DNA of 10,085 bases from DATFQE01 sp035264445 (GTDB lineage Bacteria > Actinomycetota > Thermoleophilia > Gaiellales > Gaiellaceae), in the NCBI GenBank assembly GCA_035264445.1, contig DATFQE010000229.1, forward strand, positions 1 to 10,085, read 5' to 3'. Within the stretch, counting starts at the first letter, position 1. Every line of letters begins with the position of its first letter. This document shows positions 1 to 6,023 of the stretch, in pieces. Under the pieces are notes generated by a model. That model was not told the DNA's origin and made no database searches. It saw nothing but the letters and a program-made list of their open reading frames with translations. Made by a program: the position numbers and the translations under genes.

Positions 1-127
1 CCAGGAGCTCTTCAACGTGAACCGGAAGTTCGGCTTCCCGGTGCTCGTGACGTGGATGCTCCTGCTCGGCTTGGCGCTCGGATTTGGCACGGACTTCGTG
101 CTCGAGGCCGCAGCGCTGCTCGGCTAG
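1..127 (+). CDS. C-terminal end of an unidentified membrane protein (partial)
   Basis: An open frame (codons from base 2) enters from the left edge and gives 41 residues before the TAG at 125-127. The tail starts QELFNVNRKFGF and then runs into a strongly hydrophobic stretch (about residues 12-29, rich in Val, Leu, Met and Trp), a short GTD break, and a final Leu/Ala-rich segment. This looks like at least one transmembrane helix at the C-terminus. I do not recognise the family. The frame is preferred over the overlapping Arg-rich frames because it reads as a plausible membrane segment and stops cleanly. Its upstream part, start and function lie outside the window. Confidence 0.55.
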   Translation, partial: QELFNVNRKFGFPVLVTWMLLLGLALGFGTDFVLEAAALLG

Positions 128-267
128 GGCGCGACGAGCAAGTCGCGATCGGGATCGGCGCGCGGACGGGCAACGGTCTGCTGACCTGCGTCCTGGCCTG
201 GCTCGTGCTCGCCGCGGCCGGTGCGCCGGCGAGGCCCGACGTCGTCGTGATCGGCTACAAGGGGTAG

Positions 268-2199
268 GTGCCGCTGGCGTCGGTCTACCCGCTCGTCTCC
301 GCGCGGGCGGTGGCCCGGCCGTTCACGTACGAGGTTCCCGAGGGCACCGAGCCCGGCTCCGTGGTCGCGGTCCGGTTCGGGCGCGCGAAGCGGCGCGGGA
401 TCGTGACGGAGGTCGGAGTCGAGGCCCCCGCGGGCGTCGACGTCGCGCCCGTCGAAGGCGTCGTCGACGCGATTCCGCCCGCGCTCGTCGACCTCGCGCT
501 GTGGCTGGCCGGCTACTACGGCTCGACGCCGGCGCGGGCGCTGGAGCTCGTCGCTCCCCGCTCGCCGAAGCGCAGGAAGGAACAGCCCCCCGCGGCCGAG
601 GTCCACTCGCTTCCCGGCGAGTCCGAGCCGGCGAAGCTGACCGCCTCGCAGAGCGACGCGCTGAGCCGCATCGTCGCCGCGCTCGACGGCGGCGGCGGCG
701 GCTCCTTCCTGCTCCACGGCGAGACCGGCAGCGGCAAGACGGAGGTGTACCTCCAGGCCTGCGCAGCTGTGCTCGCGCACGGGCGTTCCGCGATCGTGCT
801 CGTCCCCGAGATCGCGCTGACGCCGCAGACCGTGGGGCGCTTCCGTGCCCGCTTCGGCGAGCAGGTCGCCCTCGTGCATTCGGGCCTCACGGAGGCCGCC
901 CGCCGTGACGAGCGGCAACGCGTCCAGTCCGGTGCGGCACGTGTGGTCGTGGGCGCCCGCTCCGCCGTGTTCGCGCCGGCGCGCGACCTCGGCTTGATCT
1001 GCGTCGACGAGGAGCACGACGCGTCCTACAAGCAGGAGTCGGATCCGCGCTACGACGCGCGCACCGTCGCCGCGAAGCGGGCCGCGCTCGAGGGCGCGGT
1101 CGCGCTGTTCGGGAGCGCGACGCCGCGGCCGGAGAGCTGGGAGCGGCTGCGGCGGATCGAGCTCGGGGGACGCCTGTCGGGCTCGCTGCCGCCGGTGGAG
1201 GTCGTCGACCTGCGGCGGCAGGCCGGCTACCCGCTCTCGGCGCCGCTGCTGGAGCAACTCGGCCGGATCGCCGAAGGCGACGGCAAGGCGATCCTGCTGC
1301 TGAACCGGCGAGGAATCGCGCCGGCCCTCCACTGTCGCGCCTGCGGGGCGACGATCCGCTGCCCGCACTGCGACGTCTCGCTCGTCCTCCACGGCGACGG
1401 CTCGCTCCGCTGCCACCACTGCGGCCACGCGGACCCGGCGCCCAGGGCCTGTCCCGCGTGCCGCTCACCGGAGCTCGCGAGGATCGGTGCCGGTACCCAA
1501 CGGCTCGAGCGCGAGCTGGGCAGGCGGCTCCCCGAGCTCGAGCTGATCAGGATCGACGCCGACACGGTCGATCGGCCCGAGGCGCTCAGCGACGCACTGC
1601 GGCGGTTCGCGGCGGCCGACCGGGCGGTGCTCCTCGGCACGCAGATGGTCGCGAAGGGCCACCATTTCGCGGGCGTAGCGCTCGCGGCCGTCGTCGACGC
1701 CGACACCGGCCTCGGGATGCCCGACTTCCGCGCGGAGGAGCGCACGTTCCAGCTCGTGACTCAACTCGCCGGCCGAAGCGGGCGCGACGCGCCCGGACGC
1801 GTGCTCGTGCAGACCTTCCAGCCAGACGCACGACCGATCGTGCTCGCCGCGCGCCACGACGTCACCCGCTTCCTCGCCGACGAGCTCGAGCGGCGGCGGG
1901 AGCTCGGCTACCCGCCGTTCCGTCACCTCGTCCGGATCGTCGTCTCGGGAACGGGCGCCGACCCGGCGACGGCGCTCTCGGAGCTCGGCGCCGAGCTCGG
2001 GCGCGCCGGCCACGCCGAGCTGCTCGGGCCGGCTCCGCTCCTGCGGCTGCGGGGCCGGGAGCGGGCGCAGCTGGTGGCGAAGACCGACCAGCCGGGTGCC
2101 TTCGCGGCGGCGGCCGGCAGGCTGCTCAGCGCGGCAGCGCCGGCGATGCGCAAGGCGGGTCTGGCGGTCGTTGTGGACGTGGACCCGCAGTCGCTCTGA
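268..2199 (+). CDS. priA: Primosomal protein N' (replication restart helicase PriA)
   Basis: PriA recognises stalled or collapsed forks and reloads the replicative helicase. The product has 643 residues (E. coli PriA has 732). An N-terminal DNA-binding region (about 1-105) comes before a superfamily 2 helicase core: Walker A GETGSGKT at 151-158, motif Ia VLVPEIALTPQ near 178-187, Walker B DEEH at 247-250, GSATP at 282-286, GTQMVAKGHHF at 457-467 and QLAGRSGR at 499-506. Eight cysteines in four CxxC pairs (356/359, 365/368, 382/385, 395/398) form the expected two zinc sites inserted in the second helicase lobe. GTG at 268 is the first possible start in frame, because TAG at 265-267 directly precedes it. 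AAGGGG at 259-264 is a tight Shine-Dalgarno, or TACAAG at 256-261 a poor -10. All helicase motifs look intact, unlike PriA of classical Actinomycetes. Confidence 0.96.
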   Translation: MPLASVYPLVSARAVARPFTYEVPEGTEPGSVVAVRFGRAKRRGIVTEVGVEAPAGVDVAPVEGVVDAIPPALVDLALWLAGYYGSTPARALELVAPRSPKRRKEQPPAAEVHSLPGESEPAKLTASQSDALSRIVAALDGGGGGSFLLHGETGSGKTEVYLQACAAVLAHGRSAIVLVPEIALTPQTVGRFRARFGEQVALVHSGLTEAARRDERQRVQSGAARVVVGARSAVFAPARDLGLICVDEEHDASYKQESDPRYDARTVAAKRAALEGAVALFGSATPRPESWERLRRIELGGRLSGSLPPVEVVDLRRQAGYPLSAPLLEQLGRIAEGDGKAILLLNRRGIAPALHCRACGATIRCPHCDVSLVLHGDGSLRCHHCGHADPAPRACPACRSPELARIGAGTQRLERELGRRLPELELIRIDADTVDRPEALSDALRRFAAADRAVLLGTQMVAKGHHFAGVALAAVVDADTGLGMPDFRAEERTFQLVTQLAGRSGRDAPGRVLVQTFQPDARPIVLAARHDVTRFLADELERRRELGYPPFRHLVRIVVSGTGADPATALSELGAELGRAGHAELLGPAPLLRLRGRERAQLVAKTDQPGAFAAAAGRLLSAAAPAMRKAGLAVVVDVDPQSL

Positions 2200-2203
2200 T
2201 CCC

Positions 2204-2209
2204 TACACT
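2204..2209 (+). promoter_or_regulatory. Putative -10 box for leaderless def transcription
   Basis: TACACT fits the TANNNT consensus and ends 8 bases before the def ATG at 2218. No Shine-Dalgarno-like purine run separates them. Initiation about 7 bases after the box would place the first transcript base at or next to the ATG. No clear TTGACA-like -35 is seen at normal spacing. Inferred from sequence only. Confidence 0.45.
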
Positions 2210-2217
2210 CAGACGCG

Positions 2218-2787
2218 ATGGACAACGAGGCCGGTCAGGTCAGGAACGAGAAGCTCGACCCCGAGCGCGAGGCGCGGCGGCGCGTTGCGCTCGCGCAGAT
2301 CCGCCAGTACGGGGACCCGGTGCTGAAGATGCGCGCGAACGAGGTCGAGGCCTTCGACGGCGACCTCGCGACGCTTGTCGAGCGCATGAAGTCGCTGATG
2401 CAGGACGCCAACGGCGTCGGGCTCGCGGCGAACCAGGTCGGCGTCCTGCGGCGCGTGGTGGTGATGCAGCTCGGCGAAGAAAACCCGATCGTGCTCGTGA
2501 ACCCCGTCATCCGGGAGACTTCGGACGACCTCTGCACGGACGACGAGGGGTGCCTGTCCCTCCAGGGCGTGACGGTGCCGGTCGAGCGCCGGCTCCGGCT
2601 GACCGTGGAAGCGGTCGATGAGAACGGCAACGACGTCAGCTACCAGCTCGAGGGCCTCGGCGCGCGCGTCTTGCAGCACGAGATCGACCACCTCGACGGC
2701 GTCCTCATCCTCGAGCGGACGACCGACGACGCCCGTCGCGCCGCCCTAGCGGTCCTCAGACCGCGCATCGCCATCGCCCCGTCGTAG
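2218..2787 (+). CDS. def: Peptide deformylase
   Basis: This metalloenzyme removes the formyl group from the N-terminal Met of new proteins at the ribosome exit. All three family motifs are present: GVGLAANQ (66-73), EGCLS (110-114) and QHEIDH (153-158). Cys112, His154 and His158 are the metal ligands and Glu155 the catalytic acid. At 189 residues it is slightly long. The catalytic domain begins near residue 27 (AQIRQYGDPVL), after a highly charged extension with many Glu and Arg. ATG 2218 is the only ATG or GTG in frame before the domain, so the extension appears genuine. The gene starts 18 bases after priA. Its TAG stop shares one base with the GTG start of fmt, suggesting coupled translation with the enzyme that adds the formyl group. 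Confidence 0.96.
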   Translation: MDNEAGQVRNEKLDPEREARRRVALAQIRQYGDPVLKMRANEVEAFDGDLATLVERMKSLMQDANGVGLAANQVGVLRRVVVMQLGEENPIVLVNPVIRETSDDLCTDDEGCLSLQGVTVPVERRLRLTVEAVDENGNDVSYQLEGLGARVLQHEIDHLDGVLILERTTDDARRAALAVLRPRIAIAPS

Positions 2788-3569
2788 TGGCCCGGATCGG
2801 CGTCGCCGCCACCGCGGCGTTCGGCGCGGACGTGCTCGAGCGGCTCGCCGACCGCCACGACGTCGCCTTCCTGCTCAGCCGGCCCGACCGGCCGGCGGGC
2901 CGCGGCCGCAAGACGACTCCCCCGCCGGCGAAGGTCGTCGCGGAGCGGCTCGGCATCCGCGTGCTCCAGCCTGGCCGCCCCGCGGAGGCCGACCTCGACG
3001 CCGAGGCGATCGTGCTGGTGGCGTACGGCGCGCTGATCCCGCGCGAGCTGCTCGCGCGCCACCACTGGCTCAACGTGCATCCGTCGTTGCTGCCGCGGTG
3101 GCGAGGGGCGGCACCGGTGGAGCGGGCGATCATGGCCGGTGACGAGGAGACGGGCGTGACCGTGATCCGGCTCGCGGAAGAGCTGGACGCGGGGCCGATC
3201 GGGGCGCAGGCGGCGTTTGCGATCCGCCCGGACGACGACGCCGGCGCCGTCTATGCGCGGGCGGCCGAGCTCGCGCCGGATCTCCTCGAGGCAGCGACGT
3301 CGTTCACCCCGCAGCAGGGCGAGGCGACGTACGCCGAGAAGATCGGCCCGGCCGACCGCGAGCTGGACTGGTCGCGGCCGGCGAAGGAGCTGCACGACCG
3401 GATCCGCGCGCTGTCGCCGCACATCGGCGCGCGCGGCGAGGTCGAGGGCCGCAGGGTGATCGTCTGGAGCTCCCGCCTGGACGGCGACCGGCTCGAGCTC
3501 CTCGAGGTCCAGCCGGCGGGCGGCAAGCGCATGTCGTACGACGCCTGGCTGCGCGGCCTACGCTCCTGA
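2787..3569 (+). CDS. fmt: Methionyl-tRNA formyltransferase, compact form
   Basis: Fmt transfers a formyl group from 10-formyltetrahydrofolate to Met-tRNA(fMet). The N-terminal formyltransferase fold is well preserved: SRPDRPAGRGR at 31-41, VAYGALIP at 78-85, NVHPSLLP at 96-103, RGAAP at 106-110 and LDAGPI at 133-138. Asn96, His98 and Asp134 have the same spacing as the E. coli catalytic residues Asn106, His108 and Asp144. YAEKI (182-186) marks the linker to the tRNA-binding C-terminal domain. The total is 260 residues against about 310-315 usual. After GRRVIVWSS the chain passes almost directly to LELLEVQPAGGKRMS, so the middle of the usual C-terminal beta-barrel seems to be missing. GTG 2787 overlaps the def stop by one base. 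The next gene, rpe, follows after 2 bases; rsmB, often found here in other bacteria, is absent. Confidence 0.93.
   Translation: MARIGVAATAAFGADVLERLADRHDVAFLLSRPDRPAGRGRKTTPPPAKVVAERLGIRVLQPGRPAEADLDAEAIVLVAYGALIPRELLARHHWLNVHPSLLPRWRGAAPVERAIMAGDEETGVTVIRLAEELDAGPIGAQAAFAIRPDDDAGAVYARAAELAPDLLEAATSFTPQQGEATYAEKIGPADRELDWSRPAKELHDRIRALSPHIGARGEVEGRRVIVWSSRLDGDRLELLEVQPAGGKRMSYDAWLRGLRS
3559..3564 (+). promoter_or_regulatory. Putative -10 box for leaderless rpe transcription
   Basis: TACGCT lies in the last codons of fmt and ends 7 bases before the rpe GTG at 3572. The intervening bases (cctgacc) hold no Shine-Dalgarno. The arrangement matches the boxes before def, ribE, ribBA and rpmB. Internal promoter inferred. 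Confidence 0.38.
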
Positions 3570-3571
3570 CC

Positions 3572-4246
3572 GTGGGCTGGCACGACTGGATCCGCGGGCT
3601 CGAGATCGAGCCGTCGCTGTACGCGGCCGACTTCGCACGGCTCGGCGAGCAGATCGAGGCGTTGCTCGACGCCGGCGCGCGCGTCTTCCACTACGACGTC
3701 GGTGACGGGCATTTCGTCGAGCCGATCACGATCGGGCCGATCGTGATCGAGTCGATCGCCGACGTCGTCCACGGCCGCGGCGCGGTGCTCGACTGCCACC
3801 TGATGGTCGACAACCCGGAACGGCACATCCCGCAGGTCGCGCGTGCCGGCGGCGACAGCGTCACGTTCCACGTCGAGGTCACGGACAACCCCGGGTCGCT
3901 GATCGAGCTCGCACGGAGCCACGAGCTCGGCGTCGGCGTCGCCTTCAAGCCGAAGACCGCCGTCGAGGACGCGGCTCGAGCGGCCGCGGGCGCCGACATC
4001 GCGCTCTGCATGAGCATCGAGCCCGGCTACTCGGGACAGGCGTTCATGCCCGAGGCGCTCGACCGGATCGCGCGCCTTCGCGAGCTGCTGCCGCTGACGC
4101 CGATTCAGGTCGACGGCGGGATCGGCCCGGACACGATCGGGCCGGCATGCGAGGCCGGCGCGAGCCTCTTCGTCGCGGGAACCTCGATCTTCGGTCAGGG
4201 CGACGTCGCAGCCGCGTACGCCGGCCTCGTCGAGCTCGCCCGGTGA
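3572..4246 (+). CDS. rpe: Ribulose-phosphate 3-epimerase
   Basis: Rpe interconverts ribulose 5-phosphate and xylulose 5-phosphate in the pentose phosphate pathway. The 224 residues fit the TIM-barrel family: EPSLYAADF at 13-21, HYDVGDGHFVEP at 40-51, DCHLMVDNPE at 74-83, MSIEPGYSGQ at 147-156 and QVDGGI at 179-184. Likely metal ligands and catalytic acids are His40, Asp42, His76 and Asp181. The usual signature is H-x-D-x-M-D-G; here the Met is Gly44, while Met78 and Met147 are kept. GTG 3572 is the chosen start, 2 bases after the fmt stop. The stop overlaps ribD in a GTGA. Its place at the head of the riboflavin genes fits, because ribulose 5-phosphate is the substrate of the RibB half of RibBA. 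A related sugar-phosphate epimerase activity cannot be excluded. Confidence 0.93.
   Translation: MGWHDWIRGLEIEPSLYAADFARLGEQIEALLDAGARVFHYDVGDGHFVEPITIGPIVIESIADVVHGRGAVLDCHLMVDNPERHIPQVARAGGDSVTFHVEVTDNPGSLIELARSHELGVGVAFKPKTAVEDAARAAAGADIALCMSIEPGYSGQAFMPEALDRIARLRELLPLTPIQVDGGIGPDTIGPACEAGASLFVAGTSIFGQGDVAAAYAGLVELAR
3723..3749 (+). repeat. Perfect inverted repeat inside rpe
   Basis: The arms CGATCACGATCGG (3723-3735) and CCGATCGTGATCG (3737-3749) are exact reverse complements around a single central base (3736). They lie in codons for the conserved TIGPIVI region of Rpe. The repeat could form a cruciform or, in RNA, a stem whose innermost bases would have to open as a loop. Much of it is built from the GATCG word common in this genome, so it may be a codon-use accident. 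Confidence 0.6.
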
Positions 4247-5181
4247 CCCTCGAGCGAGCGCTCGAGCTGGCCGAGCGCGGCCGCGGGACGACGCACCCGA
4301 ACCCGATCGTCGGTGCGGTCGTCGTTCGCGACGGCGAGGTGGTCGGTGAGGGGTGGCACGAGCGCAAGGGCGACCCGCACGCCGAGGTGATCGCGCTCGA
4401 AGCCGCGGGCGAGCAGGCCCGTGGGGCGACGCTCTTCGTGACGATGGAGCCCTGCGCCCACCACGGCTCGACGCCGCCGTGCGCCGAAGCGGTGCTCTCC
4501 GCCGGGATCACGCGTGTCGTCGCGGCCTCGCTCGACCCGAATCCCGAGGCTCGGGGCGGCCTCGAGGTGCTGCGGGCAGCGGGGGTCGACGCGCAGCTCG
4601 AAGACCGCTTCGAGGCGCGCGCGCAGAACGAGGCCTGGCGGACGTGGGTCGCGCAGGGACGGCCGTTCGTGACGTACAAGGTCGCGGTCACGCTCGACGG
4701 CCGCGTGGCGCTTCCCGGCGAGCGCTGGGTCAGCGGCGCGGAGTCGCGCCACCTGGTCCACGAGGTTCGCGCGGCCTCCGACGCCGTCGGCGTCGGGATG
4801 GGGACGGTGCGCGCTGACGATCCGCGCCTGGACGCCCGTGGCGTCGACGCGCCGAGGCAGCCGCGCCGGCTCGCGTTCGGACGCGGCCCGCTGCCCGACG
4901 GCTCCGAGCTCGAGCTCCGGAGCGGCCCCCTTCGCGAGGAGCTCGCCGCGCTGGCAGGGGAGGGCGTGCAGTCGCTCCTGCTCGAAGGCGGACCGACGCT
5001 CGCGGGTGCGTTCTTCGCCGCGGGCGTCGTCGACAAGCTGCTCGTCTTCGTCGCTCCGACACTCGCAGGCACAAGGCCGGGCGCGTTCGACCACCTCGAG
5101 ATACCGGCTACCCTCCGGCGTTTGACGGCCCGCCGTGTCGGTGAGGACGTCCTTCTGAGCGCCTATGTCAACGAACCCTGA
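4243..5181 (+). CDS. ribD: Bifunctional pyrimidine deaminase / 5-amino-6-(5-phosphoribosylamino)uracil reductase
   Basis: RibD carries out the second and third steps of the GTP branch of riboflavin synthesis: ring deamination, then NADPH-dependent reduction of the ribosyl chain. The deaminase domain (1 to about 140) has the zinc site HAE at 46-48 and PC...PPC with Cys71 and Cys80. The reductase domain (about 141-312) has YKVAVTLDG at 145-153, GTVRADDPRL near 187-196 and LLEGGPTLAG at 236-245. The frame stays open upstream to 4147, but GTG 4243 is chosen because the family normally begins at this point (TLERALELAERG) and this gives a GTGA overlap with rpe. The product is 312 residues; E. coli RibD has 367. 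The shortening lies mainly in the reductase domain between the ADDPRL motif and the EGG motif. The stop overlaps the next ORF by 17 bases. Confidence 0.95.
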   Translation: MTLERALELAERGRGTTHPNPIVGAVVVRDGEVVGEGWHERKGDPHAEVIALEAAGEQARGATLFVTMEPCAHHGSTPPCAEAVLSAGITRVVAASLDPNPEARGGLEVLRAAGVDAQLEDRFEARAQNEAWRTWVAQGRPFVTYKVAVTLDGRVALPGERWVSGAESRHLVHEVRAASDAVGVGMGTVRADDPRLDARGVDAPRQPRRLAFGRGPLPDGSELELRSGPLREELAALAGEGVQSLLLEGGPTLAGAFFAAGVVDKLLVFVAPTLAGTRPGAFDHLEIPATLRRLTARRVGEDVLLSAYVNEP

Positions 5182-5398
5182 CCGCATCGTCACCCTGATC
5201 TCACACTGGCTCGGCGGGCACCTCGCAACGGATGAGCTGAGGCGGCGGATCGACGAGGTCGGGACGGCCGACCTCGAGCCCGGTCCCGCCGAGGCCGTAG
5301 AGGAGCTTCGCCAGGAGCTCGCGCAGGCCGAGAACGGCGGGCGCGGCCACCTCGAGATGGTGGCGCGCGAGACGCTCGAAGCCGTAGCACTGGGCTAG
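5165..5398 (+). CDS. Small uncharacterised protein within the riboflavin cluster
   Basis: The product has 77 residues, is acidic and is predicted to be mainly helical, with no Cys, no signal peptide and no membrane segment. A first segment (IVTLISHWLGGHLATDELRR, about 8-27) contains the only Trp, followed by a Glu-rich region (about 43-57) and a last helix (HLEMVARETLEAVALG, 62-77). I do not recognise the family. It appears real: codon use matches the neighbours, with G or C in most third positions; ATG 5165 overlaps the ribD stop by 17 bases as in a coupled operon; and it fills the whole space up to ribE. No TANNNT box or clear Shine-Dalgarno precedes it, so it is probably translated by coupling to ribD. 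A helper, scaffold or regulator of riboflavin enzymes is possible from position alone. It is too small to be the missing pathway phosphatase. Confidence 0.72.
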   Translation: MSTNPDRIVTLISHWLGGHLATDELRRRIDEVGTADLEPGPAEAVEELRQELAQAENGGRGHLEMVARETLEAVALG

Positions 5399-5401
5399 CG
5401 T
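5396..5401 (+). promoter_or_regulatory. Putative -10 box for leaderless ribE transcription
   Basis: TAGCGT includes the TAG stop of the preceding small ORF and ends 7 bases before the ribE ATG at 5409. The bases between (tcaaagc) contain no good Shine-Dalgarno. Because the stop codon supplies the TA, this box is weaker evidence than those before def or rpmB. Confidence 0.35.
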
Positions 5402-5408
5402 TCAAAGC

Positions 5409-6023
5409 ATGTTCACCGGAATCGTCCGCGAGCGTGGGCGTGTGGTGCGCGCCGACGGCGGGCCCGACGGTCTCGCGCTGGAGCTCGAGGCGCCCGATAC
5501 GGCCGCCCTGAGCGCGATCGGGGACTCGGTGTCGATCGCCGGCGCCTGCCTCACGGTCACGTCGGTGGCCGACGGACGCATGAGCTTCCACGCCGTTCCC
5601 GAGACGATCGAGCGGAGCTCGCTCGGCCGCCTGCAGGCCGGCGAGGACGTCAACGTCGAGCCGGCGCTCCGCGTCGGCGACCCGCTCGGAGGTCACTACG
5701 TCCAGGGCCACGTCGACGCCGTCGGCGCCGTGCGCGCCCTCGACCCGGAAGGGGAGGGAGCCCGCCTCTGGGTGGACGCGCCACCGGAGGTGCTCCGCTA
5801 CTGCGTCGACAAGGGCTCGATCGCGGTCGAGGGCGTGTCGCTCACGATCGCGGGCCTGGACGCGGAGGGGTTCGCGATCGCGCTGGTCCCGCACACGCTG
5901 GAGGCCACGACGCTCGGCGCGCTCGTGCCCGGCGATCCCGTGAACCTGGAGGTCGACGTGCTCGCGAAGTACGTGGAAAAGCTCGTGGCCGGCGACGGCG
6001 GGGGTACGATCAGACGAGCATGA
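5409..6023 (+). CDS. ribE: Riboflavin synthase, alpha chain
   Basis: The enzyme dismutates two molecules of 6,7-dimethyl-8-ribityllumazine into riboflavin and the pyrimidinedione that RibH re-uses. The N-terminus MFTGIV is the family hallmark. Two homologous lumazine-binding beta-barrels follow: the first (about 1-90) with SVSIAGACLTVTSV at 40-53, the second (about 95-185) opening with GGHYVQGHVDAVG (94-106) and carrying SIAVEGVSLTI at 137-147. The C-terminal VDVLAKYVEKL (182-192) is the usual trimerising helix. Length 204 is normal. The stop overlaps ribBA in an ATGA. Naming follows the Gram-negative style; in Bacillus naming this is ribE (alpha chain), in E. coli ribC. Confidence 0.96.
   Translation: MFTGIVRERGRVVRADGGPDGLALELEAPDTAALSAIGDSVSIAGACLTVTSVADGRMSFHAVPETIERSSLGRLQAGEDVNVEPALRVGDPLGGHYVQGHVDAVGAVRALDPEGEGARLWVDAPPEVLRYCVDKGSIAVEGVSLTIAGLDAEGFAIALVPHTLEATTLGALVPGDPVNLEVDVLAKYVEKLVAGDGGGTIRRA
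6005..6010 (+). promoter_or_regulatory. Putative -10 box for leaderless ribBA transcription
   Basis: TACGAT ends 9 bases before the ribBA ATG at 6020, inside the end of ribE. The following CAGACG is the same hexamer that follows the def box (2210-2215). There is no strong Shine-Dalgarno (only a weak GACGAG). ribBA may therefore be both coupled to ribE by the ATGA overlap and transcribed from its own promoter. Confidence 0.42.

Noticed and set aside
52..267. 71-residue ORF (GTG 52 to TAG 267) ending directly before priA, with a hydrophobic second half
   Set aside because: Its only ATG or GTG start lies deep inside the upstream membrane-protein gene, and its first half is Arg/Ala-rich shadow sequence. 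The last 45 residues after base 127 have no start codon of their own. A frameshifted tail of the upstream gene is possible but unsupported.
124..1428. 434-residue ORF on the minus strand opposite priA
   Set aside because: Arg/Ala/Asp-rich mirror frame of a GC-rich gene with no recognisable motif, whereas the + strand frame encodes a complete PriA.
4147..4242. Longer ribD start giving 32 extra residues
   Set aside because: The extra part is Arg-rich and lies in the alternative frame of rpe. The family N-terminus begins at GTG 4243, with a GTGA overlap.
4906..4928. GCTCCG...CGGAGC and internal GAGCTC repeats in ribD
   Set aside because: Explained by repeated Glu-Leu codons (GAG CTC), a word found throughout the window.
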